Shown one piece after another: positions 1-9,017 of a DNA stretch of 23,356 nt (position 1 is the stretch's first letter; every line of letters starts with the position of its first letter). The DNA comes from Paraglomus occultum (lineage: Eukaryota > Glomeromycota > Glomeromycetes > Paraglomerales > Paraglomeraceae): positions 1 to 23,356 of the forward strand of contig CAJVPJ010000501.1 of assembly GCA_910592205.1 (NCBI GenBank), read 5' to 3'. The position numbers and the translations under genes are program-made. Below the pieces are notes generated by a model. It was not told the DNA's origin. It ran no database searches and saw only the letters and a list, made by a program, of their open reading frames with translations.

Positions 1-247
1 TCTTTAAATTGGAGCTTGTCATTTTGTTAAAATTTTGTTAAAAATGTAACGCCTAAAGGACATCGTGCTATTTAATAGACAATAAAGAGCGTGTTTTCGT
101 GATCAAAACAAAAACAATTTTACGTGATTTGGTTTATTTTTGGAAGAGTTACGCAATTTTAAGTCTGCGCGATTTTTTTGCCGTTAATTTCTTTACACAC
201 TGTATAAGTAAACTTATGATTAAAGTAACGGTAAAAAAAAACCGAAT

Positions 248-834
248 ATGATATCCCTTTCTGATAATCAAGTCGCTCTTATTCGTTCTGCTGCGCAAAT
301 TTTTTTTCGGGAGGAAAATGACAACAACAACCGGGAGGAAAATGACAACAACAACCACAACAACAACAAGAAATGGGCCTTGCATAAGTTTTTATATTTT
401 CTATTAAACAATAATCTTTTAGAATTAGATGAAGATCAAAATTATATACAGTTAAAAGAGATTTGTCACCGCATTTGGAGCAGAAAGCTTGAGAAAACGC
501 TTGGGAAAACAGGAAATGCGAAAGTATGTGTTTAGAGTATTAGTATTCTAATATTTTTTTCAATAATTATAATTATAATCAATATAATATTATCATTATA
601 GAGCGGCACTAATACTAGGCAAGTTTGCACTTTCTGGAAAAATTTTGAAAGCAAGAGAATGCAACAAAAGCAAGAGAGAATTCTGATGCTGGAGCAGCGC
701 TTGCAAGAACTACAGCTACAAGAAGGAGGAGGAGGACCTAGTTGCACAAACCAGTTGACTGAACTCGAGCAGCTGCAACACAAACGCGTGGAACAGCAAC
801 AGCAACAACAACAACAACAGCAACAGCAACGGCG

Positions 835-876
<42 letters not shown>

Positions 877-1687
877 CCTACTATTACAGCAGCTAAATTT
901 GCCGACTTATATTAGAGAAGAATTAAACTCTCTACATTGCTCATGGGAGACGGACGCTGTAGTTAGCACTGTCTTATTGAAAGAAAAAGTCGATGATTTT
1001 GACCTGCAAGACTTAGAACGCGCAGCAAATGCAAGGCGTGCGGTAAGTAAGCATGGTGTATTTATTCTGCTGACCGAAATACTAATTATAATCAATAAAT
1101 AGTGGTTTGTTAATGACGAGTTTACCAAGAATTTAAAAAACAGACTTTGGTACTTGAGGCCCGAACTGCTCACCCGTTGCGGCTTCTCTTATGAAACATC
1201 AGAAGATGACGGTAGTCTGGAACGTAGTCACCTCATGACCATCGCTAATGAATTCAAAAGATTATACAATTTACAATCGACGAAAGATTTTATTATTATT
1301 GACTTAAAGAAATACAAGGACATTGGAGAAGCATGCAATGCCATTAGCACATCTTGGTGTACTCTGAATTTAGTATGTCGGATTTGGCACCCTTTGCTTT
1401 CATTTTATTTTATGTATCAATCGAGTGATAAAAGAAAAATGGTGGCGCTCAGAGGTCTAATTTCTCATCAAAGACTATACAGTAGTATTCATTTGATACA
1501 TTTCTTTATAAAAGAGTTTCCCAATTACGGAGAATTTGAAACCTCTATTCAGCTTGATTCGCGTTTAGCATTTTGTGAACTCAAGCTTGAAGATTTTGTC
1601 AATGTTTTACCTGGAGAGACCGATGATTATCGTGAATATTTTGAAAGTCTATGTAACTGTCTTACTTTTATCAAAAAGAGCAAATAA
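248..1687 (+). CDS. Asn/Gln-rich coiled-coil protein, three exons, function unknown
   Basis: Proposed exons are 248-523, 602-1042 and 1103-1687, giving 433 aa. Both introns (78 and 60 bp) are phase 0, start GTATGT or GTAAGT and end TAG. The ATG at 248 is the first in frame after a TAA at 221. Residues 1-92 hold two copies of REENDNNN followed by an Asn/Lys stretch and a short helical region. Residues about 112-136 (MQQKQERILMLEQRLQELQL) look like a coiled coil. Residues 157-183 are poly-Q broken by two Arg. Exon 3 encodes a folded-looking C-terminal part rich in aromatic and hydrophobic residues, with no family I recognise. A decayed homologue at 1755-2321 keeps the second intron position, which supports both the gene model and a conserved C-terminal domain. 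An AATAAA overlaps the stop. The role is unknown; the poly-Q plus coiled coil would suit a self-associating or regulatory protein, but that is a guess. Confidence 0.7.
308..355 (+). repeat. 24-bp tandem duplication inside exon 1
   Basis: Two perfect head-to-tail copies of a 24-bp unit beginning CGGGAGGAAAATGAC lie at 308-331 and 332-355. They encode REENDNNN twice. The length is a multiple of three, so the reading frame is kept. It is followed by more AAC/CAC codons, consistent with slippage or recent duplication in an Asn-rich coding stretch. Confidence 0.9.
794..874 (+). repeat. CAG/CAA poly-glutamine tract with Arg-Arg interruption
   Basis: Twenty-seven codons: 12 Gln (mixed CAG and CAA), CGG-CGA (Arg-Arg), then 13 Gln. 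It is in frame with exon 2 of the upstream gene and is likely length-variable between strains. The second half is a regular CAG-CAA dimer repeat, while the first half contains a CAA run. Confidence 0.95.
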
Positions 1688-1754
1688 ATACATATTAACA
1701 TCGCTAGCGTTTATCATGGTCGTAAGCCAAAAGACGTAATGTGAATTTACAAAA

Positions 1755-2321
1755 AATGAGTTGTTTACGCTTCTTGCATTTGACGCTTGGCAAGATCCTG
1801 ATACTCTCGATATTTTATGTAACGAAGAAATGGACGATAGGAATGTCGATGAGTTGATATATATTACAAATAGTAAAAGAGCGGTAAGTAATGTACCAGT
1901 TTTGCTGCAAACATATTAACAATTTTTACTTATAAACAGTTGCCCACATCCGACTTTCGCTATAAAGAAAAACTCTGGTACATAAGACGTGCCCTATTGT
2001 CATACTATAATAAAACACCAAAGAATCGATGGAATAAAAAAAAACCAAACAATAGTGGATGAATTTGAGCGGGTATATAAACAAACGTTGTTTCCGTCCA
2101 GAGGATGGTTTTTGTGTTGTTAAAATTAACACTTCAGACTTTATACGCAATTGTTGGAAGTCTTTGTATGACTTTTATTGGCAATACGTTTGAGGGGACA
2201 CGTGTACGAAGTTTTCTCGTAACCTTAGATCGTCGTTTGCGTCATTGCAGACGACGCCGATGAAAACAATGAGGTTTTGTCCGAGTGTCTTACATTTACA
2301 CGTATTAAAAGTCTGTTATAG
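1755..2321 (+). pseudogene. Decayed tandem paralogue of the 248-1687 gene
   Basis: Reading from 1755 gives a 43-codon exon containing AWQDPDTLDILC and ending SKRA, directly followed by GTAAGT at 1884. This matches the intact gene (SWETDAVVSTVLL ... ARRA, then GTAAGT). The intron 1884-1939 (56 bp, ends CAG) is again phase 0. The next exon reads KEKLWYIRRALL, matching KNRLWYLRPELL. After a TGA the similarity continues in another frame: IVDEFERVY against IANEFKRLY. It ends DDADENNEVLSECLTF with a stop at 2319, matching the intact C-terminus DDYREYFESLCNCLTF. At least two frame changes, internal stops and a deleted central part make it a pseudogene. The N-terminal exon and the poly-Q are missing. 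Confidence 0.75.
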
Positions 2322-2434
2322 GAAATCGACTAATAAAATATGCTGGGTACATGGAGTATATGGACGTCATCACGAACATTGTGTAGATTGTTTCGCATTT
2401 CGATTCAAATAAATTGAGGTCTTGGGCTTCATAA

Positions 2435-2638
2435 TTCCCATCGTTACAAGGAAAACTCGGAGATAAAAGTTCTCCCCGACTTAATTTAATAATAAAACTC
2501 TCCCAAGCACAAGTTTTGGATTTTATTAAGAAATATCAACACAATAACATTTACAGGTTTTTTTTATTTCATCATATCAACGAATGTGTAGATAATCCAT
2601 TCTGTCCTGTCATTATTAAAATGTTGTTCGGCAAATAA
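2435..2638 (+). other. Short protein-like open frame, possible gene fragment
   Basis: An open frame of 67 codons without a start ATG lies between stops at 2432 and 2636. It contains LSQAQVLDFIKKY and ends IIKMLFGK. The spacing LS..QV..I faintly resembles LSDNQVALI at the start of the intact gene at 248, so it could be the N-terminal remnant of a third family copy. This resemblance is short and may be chance. Confidence 0.2.
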
Positions 2639-2815
2639 GATGTTACCCTATTCCAATACCAAGAAAATGAAAAGCGAAAAACAAATTTAATTTGCCAAGG
2701 AAGATTAAAGTAGATATCGCGTTAATTTCGGACTTATTCTTTATCTCCAAGAACTTGGCGTACTTTATAAGGAACAACTTCGAAGACTTGCTGCTTCAGA
2801 CTATGATTTAATCCA

Positions 2816-3570
2816 TTAATTCCCAAAGATAATTTGCCAGAAAATGTTGAGAGTGGCCTGGATCGAGCGTAACAGCTCGTACATCTTTGGTCGATTGGCT
2901 AACTATTGAATAAAATATATATTGTTAATACCAAACACGTGTTAAATTCAGCTTTAGTACACTCACTTACGGACAAGTGCTCGCATGTAGTTGCCATTTG
3001 AATCTTCCAAGAATGTAAGACCCAGCTGTCGATAAAGTAGCAACTGAAGACTGAAATAATAGAATCGAGGAGATTACACACAGTTCCGCGTAGTATCATA
3101 AATTTTAAATGTGTTAACATACGCAATGTTACTGTCTCTAGGTTGAATTGTGTCTTCCACATTAGTCTTTCTAATTCGTCCTGTAACAATTGTAATCTCT
3201 CTTGATGCGCAGTGATATCATTATCCAATTTATTAATAGATTTTTTCAAAACTGGATTTTTATTGTCCAAATCGATCATCTGCAGTTGATGTTCTTCGGC
3301 ACTAAGATGGTCTTCTGACCGCGTAGCTTGCTTTGTAGCAGTCGCGAGTTTACAACATAAATCTGGAGAGTATATATATATATGACGTCCGTCATCAAGA
3401 ACATAGTGTTAACAATAATAAAAGCAGTAGCTCGGGACAATAAATCACAGACAACCTCTTAAAATGGCCCAAAATTCGTCAGATTGTTTCTTCCATATTT
3501 CTCGGTTCGCTGAACATCATCGATGGCGCTTTTGATTATCTTTAAGTATTCGCCCGCAGTAAACGTCCGA
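2816..3570 (-). pseudogene. Minus-strand coiled-coil gene, probably broken, family unknown
   Basis: On the minus strand a frame open from about 3396 to 2971 passes through an ATG at 3279. It encodes an acidic/basic helical stretch (NKLDNDITAHQERLQLLQ) that looks like a coiled coil. A donor GTAAGTG at 2970 and an acceptor CAATAG at 2903 define a 68-bp phase-0 intron. The last exon (2902-2816) reads LANRPKMYELLRSIQATLNI and stops at 2816-2818. Further upstream at about 3569-3460 another protein-like frame (TAGEYLKIIKSAIDDVQRTE) ends at a stop and connects only by a frame change, so the full gene looks frameshifted. If translation starts at 3279 the product is 131 aa. No family is recognised. 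Either a small intact gene or the 3' end of a decayed larger one is possible. Confidence 0.4.
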
Positions 3571-3639
3571 CATTTTTACTAGAACAATCTACAAAATAGA
3601 AGAAGTTTTTTTTTGAGCACAAGCCCGCAAGCGGCTAAA

Positions 3640-3805
3640 ACGCGCAAGTCTGAAGAATCGAACTAAAAGCAAGTCCAAAAAAATCGAACTCACTAAGCGC
3701 GCTTGGCGAATCAAACTCAATACAAAGTCCGGCTTCAGACTCGCAAGTCCCGAAGAATCGAACTCAAAAGCAAGCTTGGCGAATCAAGCGCAAACAGTCC
3801 GGCAA
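3640..3805. repeat. Degenerate short direct repeats
   Basis: Three motifs recur. GCAAGTC..GAAGAATCGAACT is at 3644 and 3743 (with one extra base and one substitution in the tail). GCTTGGCGAATCAA is at 3701 and 3774. AGTCCGGC is at 3726 and 3796. The different spacings (99, 73 and 70 bp) indicate an irregular tandem array with small deletions. The flanking 3574-3639 and 3806-4370 show no convincing gene. Confidence 0.7.
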
Positions 3806-4374
3806 CAAGACCACGCATCAAAACCAACTTGCCTGAATAATAGCCCTAAAAGACAATACGTCCATCAACTGTCTGCGAATAGGTGATAGTCTTGTTAGTA
3901 ATTCCTAGTGAGGGCGGTAAAAGATAAAAGTAAATGGGGCTGACCTCCCTACGCGCAACGCGCAAAGCAATAAAAATACTGATAAGGCGGAATTTCTAGA
4001 AATTATATACGTACAACAATCGGGGTGAAAAAATTTGTACTGCTAACCATAAAAATATTGGGTATTCATTTATGGCTCGCATCTGCAAGGCAAGGGGACC
4101 CTTGTGAAACGGCACATTTCTTCCCAGCGACATTAATAAATGTGGGGGCTGAAGCTGAAACGCCCGTGACTTGAAATTTATCACGTAATTAACACGGGGT
4201 AGGCAAAATATATCACGTTATGTAATTCACAACGGGTTGGATGGACTCATCATTAGCAACATCGTTTAGTCAACCTATCAATCGATGATTAGGCAATAAA
4301 AAAGATCACGTGGATTTCCCCATCAGCCGATTTCACCATAACCTCTACATAGTTTTAACTTTTAAATTTGTAGA

Positions 4375-4525
4375 TGTTGTATGTAAATCCCGTCACCATG
4401 TAAATCCCGTCAAGGACCCCAAAATAAATAGATGAATGTCGTACGTAAATTCCGTCAAGGACCCCAAAACCGCATTTACATATGTAAATCCGGGATTTAC
4501 ATGGCGACGGGATTTACATACGACA
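4375..4525. mobile_element. 151-bp MITE-like element with 35-bp terminal inverted repeats
   Basis: The left arm starts TGTTGTATGTAAATCCCGTC at 4375. The right arm, read on the minus strand from 4525, starts TGTCGTATGTAAATCCCGTC. The arms agree at 33 of 35 positions (4375-4409 with 4491-4525). The flanks carry TAGA on both sides (4371-4374 and 4526-4529), a candidate 4-bp target duplication. Inside, a 25-bp direct repeat (GTAAAT[C/T]CCGTCAAGGACC...) occurs at 4400 and 4444. There is no coding capacity, so it would be non-autonomous. It sits immediately upstream of the integrase relic. Confidence 0.65.
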
Positions 4526-4563
4526 TAGATAATTCAGCAATATGACTATGTCCGTCGATACTA

Positions 4564-5425
4564 GTTGTCAAGTTTGTGAGTGCATGTAGTATTTGCACAA
4601 CTAGACGACCGCTCAAAAGGCCATATCAGCAAAGCCTATCATAGCAAACGAATTCCTAACTCGCGTACAAGTAAGAAATTTTTGATTCTCTTTTCGCTTT
4701 TATTTTTTGAGCTAATCTTAAACAATAAACATAGATCGATCTTACTGATATGAGAAGTCGTCCAGATAGAGAATACAAATACATTGCACACGCAAGAGAC
4801 CATTTTACGCGGGTTTCATGAACAACTGCCTTGATAAACGAACAAGCCATATATGTCGCAGCCTTTCTTTTTCGAATATTTACACAGTTTGGGTCTCCTA
4901 TAATCCTGCAATCTGACAATGGCAAGGAGTTTGTGGCTCAAATTATTCACGATCTTGTCGGGATGCGGCCAGAAACGCATATTATTAATGGTCTCCACAG
5001 TCTCAAGGACTGATAGAAAGGGCCAATGGAACGTTAGAAGTCAAACTATCTGCGTAGATGGAAGATAGCAATAGAGAAGATTGGAGTGCAGGATTAGCAT
5101 TTGTAATATGTAAATATTGTCTAATGATTGAAATATGAATTAGAATCAATTGTTACTTTTATTAATTACGTATGTCCTTACAGGGGCAATGAACACACAA
5201 ACTCGTCGGGCCATCGGAAAGTCAGGCTACAAGAAATGTAGCTAAAAGAAAAATGTAAATTGTTATCGCAAAATTAATAGGAGAAATAATAATTGATGAG
5301 CGGCGTACGTCGGAGTTATCGGGGGTGGCGGGATTTTTCAAGTTTACGAAAACTTGACCGTCAGCTACCAAAGATTCGCCATATCATGTTGTGTTTGCAC
5401 AATATCCAAGGAGTAATTTGAGAGC
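4564..5425 (+). pseudogene. Integrase core (DDE) domain remnant
   Basis: The region starts with a CxxC pair (SACSICTTRRPLKRPYQ at 4564), the tail of an H2C2-type integrase zinc finger. After a frame change comes NEFLTRVQ, a 64-bp phase-0 intron (4671-4734), then IDLTDMRSRPDREYKY and HARDHFTR, the first catalytic Asp segment. The second is LQSDNGKEF (Asp codon 4915-4917). The third is SQGLIERANGTL (Glu codon 5016-5018). All three acidic positions are still readable. Damage: TGA at 4819 where Trp is expected, a frameshift near 4990, and TAG at 5055 where Trp is expected. A possible intron lies at 5110-5183. The downstream part SPYHVVFAQYPRSNLRAW (5369-5420) matches the PYEVVFGQ.PR motif that ends this domain, but about 150 bp of unrelated sequence separates it. 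Confidence 0.8.
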
Positions 5426-5432
5426 ATGGGTA

Positions 5433-6405
5433 TTAACGACGAAGAGGATATTCCAGAGAATATAAACATTGAAAATAATGACGACAACGAAAGCGTGGAG
5501 TTTGAAACCATTGGTGGAAATGCTGATACGCAGATCACAGCGAAATTACACCCAACGAATACAAACCGTATTATTCTTCGGAAGATAATATCGACCTTAT
5601 AGAACAATATGAAACTGGATATCTTATTCAAGATTCTATGATGTATAAACCTTTCAGTATATTTCCACCACGTGAACGTCGTGCGACATACGTATACCGT
5701 TTGGATTGGTTAAGATACACATTGACCGCAACTTTTACCGAGACGGACAGAACATTCGTTTTACGTTGCCTGGATGATTTGAGAAAGTGGAAATGATGAA
5801 GAATTTGAAGATAGAGTAATTGTAGCAGTCAAAATCACATCAGAAATCTTTGAAATGTGGCCTGAGAGGATTAGACAATACGACGAACGCCAAATACGTA
5901 AGTACCAATTCATATTCATTGTAGTCAATTATTCTAAATAGTTAATTAATTAAATCAAATTGATTCTACTAAATTACAAAGAACATGTCGAAAGTGAACC
6001 AGAATTGGCTTCGGAGGTGGTAGAAGCCGGTGAACCGGATGAAGGCTCACAGACTGTAAGCCGAAAAAATTCGTTGTTCTTATAATTACCTCACCAGTTT
6101 AAATTTCCAAGACTGTCTCAATTTAAAAGAGTTTGATTGTTCTCGTGCCAAACTTTGATAACCTACCGAAGGGCTTTATTCAAAGGGTATCATTAACCGC
6201 TAAAATTCTAGAGAAGTTTAAAATAACTCCGCATTCTAGCAGCCACTATCAAGTATACGGAAAAGAAGAGAGTTTTATGAATACTCTTGATGCCATTAAA
6301 GAAGAAGATAACATCAATAAAGGAAGAACTAAACAAGGGCAAAAAATTCTCATGAGGCTATCCGCCAACTTGCAGGAGAGCAAGTACGATGTAACGTCGA
6401 ATTAA
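5433..6405 (+). pseudogene. Middle module of the integrase element, unrecognised, spliced
   Basis: Several frames join into a protein-like region. GINDEEDIPENINIENND (from 5433) is acidic. A frame open 5533-5793 reads EYKPYYSSEDNIDLIEQYE and later ERRATYVYRLDWLRY, ending at TGA 5794. After a frame change from 5792, NDEEFEDRVIVAVKITSEIF leads to a donor GTAAGT at 5898. Introns 5898-5981 (84 bp) and 6056-6129 (74 bp) keep phase across an acidic exon (ESEPELASEVVEAGEPDEG). The last exon runs 6130-6405 (SLIVLVPNFDNLPKGFIQRV ... stop). I recognise no family for this middle part. It could be the variable linker of the element or a captured host segment. Confidence 0.5.
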
Positions 6406-6429
6406 TAAGAAATATAATGGTTTTAGACG

Positions 6430-6693
6430 GTGGATGGTTGTAGTCTGGGTATACTAGATACTCATTATCAGGCGGCTGATTTAAAAGCAGTTGAAGCAGA
6501 GTATAGTGAGCTAGTAACACCCAGAAACGACTATCTCATTAACAGCGGTAATTAAGAGACAAAGTGTAGACAACGAAGTAGCGGTTGTAATTGTAAAGCG
6601 AACTGTTCTACAAGACGTTGTCCATTTAGAAGGGCCGACAGTACTTGCGGCATTGACTGTCATCGTACAAATAATGATTGTATTAATCATTGA
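6430..6693 (+). pseudogene. C-terminal domain and Cys-rich knuckle of the integrase element
   Basis: One frame reads DGCSLGILDTHYQAADLKAV from about 6433, then a TAA at 6553. Past the stop, in the same frame, is a Cys-rich block: KCRQRSSGCNCKANC, STRRCPF, and TCGIDCH, ending at TGA 6691. The GVLDT.Y...DL motif followed by CNC...C....RC......C...CH is the typical end of KRBA2/SCAND3-like integrase proteins (family knowledge). Here RCPF replaces the usual RCxC, so one Cys is lost. The in-frame TAA separates the two halves. Confidence 0.65.
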
Positions 6694-6780
6694 TATTTCT
6701 TCCTATTGCTATTGCATGTTTAAGCAATCACATTTCTTCTATTATTATTATCCTTCCTTACTACAACACTTTGATATAAC

Positions 6781-6996
6781 ATGTCTGGAAGTCAAAACTA
6801 CTAACAGACAAGCGGACGAGAGATTGAAGTTCGTTCACTGGCTAAATGAACATTATATCCTTGTGCAAGAAGACCTACATGCACCGTTGGTGACGCCGCT
6901 GATATGGCGAAGAAAAGATACGTTGATGAGTTGAAGAAAGGGATTGAAAAATACGACAAGTTGGGATACGCTGGTTCTCAGAAACACTTGGACTAG
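6781..6996 (+). other. Protein-like fragments, possible pseudogene
   Basis: Two overlapping frames look coding: ERLKFVHWLNEHYILVQEDL (about 6820-6880) and, one frame over, DAADMAKKRYVDELKKGIEK (6892 on), ending at TAG 6994. A single frameshift near 6890 would join them. The second part is helical and charged. No family is recognised. It may belong to the tail of the preceding element or to another decayed gene. Confidence 0.25.
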
Positions 6997-7899
6997 AAAG
7001 CGAACCTCAACATACCGCCGAGCATTATTCCAAAAATATTAACAACGTTCATCATCTGTATTATCTCATTTCGGTGAAGCAGCAACGCGATTAAATTATG
7101 GTTCGAATCTAGATGACATCCATGCTCTCGGAGGGTTTATTTCGCTAGCGCCAGAGGGAGCGAAAGGGGTTGAGGGAGGAAATCACCAGTGATGGTTGAA
7201 TTTGTAAATAGATCGGGTGCGACAGTGAAACTAGGAAATGCTGTCTAGAAAGTAAGAAGGATAAAAAACTGTTGGGAATCAAAATATGACGTGACGGGAA
7301 GGATGTATTCTTATGTTATTGTTATAGTTTTTTTATTAAATCAAATAAAACGGATATTTATTATTTTAATCGTTCGTGCGTATATAATAACTATGTTATT
7401 AAAGAAGCATCATCGCTGGGAATCAGAAATGTTTGTGGATTAAAAATCAATTGGTATTGATGGTATAGATAACATTTTTATGCATATAATACTAAAGTTT
7501 TTCTCTTTGCCAGGAGCTGCAAAAATTTCTGTTTAATAAAATTCCCTAGTCATTACTTCTTTGTCGAATTTGAGAGAAATATAACAGGCTTACATACATA
7601 ATCATATACATGTTATTTACTGTATATTGACATTTTACTGCACCTATTACCAATAAACTTTCACCTATTACTATCCCTTTGCCATTGATTCGTCTTAGAG
7701 ACTTGTAATGTCCACTGTTTTCAGGTAATAGTAAGTCATTCAGCATATCAATTTTACTATTTATATTACCGTATTTATATGATCTTGGACAAGCACTGTT
7801 ACTTATTATTATACTATGAAAAACTGAAAATAGTGTTAGCAAAAGTATTACTTATAAACTTCTTTGAGTGATGTCAATGCATTATGGTCTCCAACTGAT
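6997..7899. other. No convincing gene
   Basis: This stretch is AT-rich with short interrupted frames on both strands. The longest minus-strand frame (7842-7546, including RINGKGIVIGESLLVIGA) has no recognisable motif and lies next to the fragment at 7900-8040, so it may be part of the same decayed sequence. A GAGGGAG-rich patch occurs at 7130-7182. Confidence 0.4.
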
Positions 7900-8040
7900 T
7901 TAATCAGGTTTGGGAATATGTCCACCAAATTGTATTAACCATTTACTATTACATTCAATATTTATATTATAATTTTTAAGGTCTTCTCTGATGGTGGATA
8001 TCCAGTCTGGTAACTTCTGGCTTTTGTGTATATGCTGAAC
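7900..8040 (-). other. Minus-strand protein-like fragment
   Basis: On the minus strand a 46-codon frame reads HIHKSQKLPDWISTIREDL and then NSKWLIQFGGHIPKPD before TAA at 7900-7902. One frame over, SVGDHNALTSLKEVYK continues directly. The composition is protein-like and the two pieces abut, suggesting a frameshifted coding relic. No family is recognised. Confidence 0.25.
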
Positions 8041-9017
8041 TTATTTAAGTTATAGTATTGAGAGTTAATCAATTTCTCAATAATTATTTTGGGTTAAAAT
8101 ATACAGACCACCAAGTTGTGATAAAACTGTCAATTGCATTATTCAATTTCTATAAATTGGTCTATTATATTGTGATTATTACAGATTTTGAACAGTAGCA
8201 TATTGAACTTATTCTGCAAGTTATAGTTAGGCACTAACTAATGCAATTATATTCGAATTATGAGCACAAGAAATTGCTGAATGAATACAAAAAACATCCG
8301 GTTAGAGCTAAGTTAGAGAGAAATTATTACCAAAGTATTAGTTTAACAGACTGTTTAGTCCCCTTGAACTATGTATGAAGATAATGCGGGTCAGAATAAA
8401 GTAATGCCATTATTAATAGGTAATTTTCCTTTATCTAAATATCCTTGGCGAGTTTGAAATTAATACAGATTAGTCTTATGCTTTTTTTATATTAATATAG
8501 AATTAACTCTATATAAAATACATTGTCATATTAATATGTTCAAGCAAAAAATTTTTTACTTTTTGATATAAATTTAAAATGCATCAATCAAAAATTTTGT
8601 CAGCCACATCAAACATTCCCAATTAAAAGAACAAGAGTATTTGTCTATGGAAATTCTAAAAAAGATTGCGTATTAGTATGCGATCCGACTCAACCTTTCT
8701 TACCCTATAGCTAAGTTACTTGTACAGCACACTTTTGGACGCCTGGCGATAACAATATTCAAAGCATACTATGATCTATTGGTTTGCGTGCTATGATTCC
8801 TTTTTCTTAATTTTCGTTAATTTAATTCATATTCATATTCATATGCTTAACAATAATTTTAGTTGAGATAGGACAGAAGACATGTGGCCAAATATATTCT
8901 GTACAACAATTTATTACGATTGGTTGTATAGCGTTTATGAAAAAGCGTAACAGTTGACAACATGATTACCATAAAAAAGTTGATGAATAGTCTACTTGTA
9001 ATCAACTTTTAAATAAC
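8041..9017. other. AT-rich region with one weak coding fragment
   Basis: Mostly AT-rich with dense stops. A plus-strand frame at about 8595-8709 (HQTFPIKRTRVFVYGNSKKD, then CVLVCDPTQPF) is protein-like but short and without a start. It could be a remnant of the same or a different gene as the fragment at 9018. Nothing else can be supported. Confidence 0.3.

Larger units (their letters stand above)
4564..6693 (+). mobile_element. Decayed integrase-bearing transposon (KRBA2/SCAND3-like), intron-containing
   Basis: Three blocks in the expected order belong to one element: a zinc-binding/DDE integrase (4564-5425), an unrecognised acidic middle part (5433-6405), and a C-terminal domain ending in a Cys-rich knuckle (6430-6693). 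Proteins of the KRBA2/SCAND3-like group, related to Ginger and Gin-type integrases, have an integrase followed by a C-terminal CNC...C...RC module, so the order fits known architecture. Apparent GT-AG introns at 4671-4734, 5110-5183, 5898-5981 and 6056-6129 interrupt it. Stops, frameshifts and an insertion show it is inactive. The termini of the element were not found. Confidence 0.7.

Noticed and set aside
4656-4998. Minus-strand open frames opposite the integrase
   Set aside because: The plus strand carries clear integrase motifs, and these frames are shadows.
7105-7125. GGTTCGAATC resembling a tRNA T-arm
   Set aside because: No acceptor, D-arm or anticodon stem could be formed around it.
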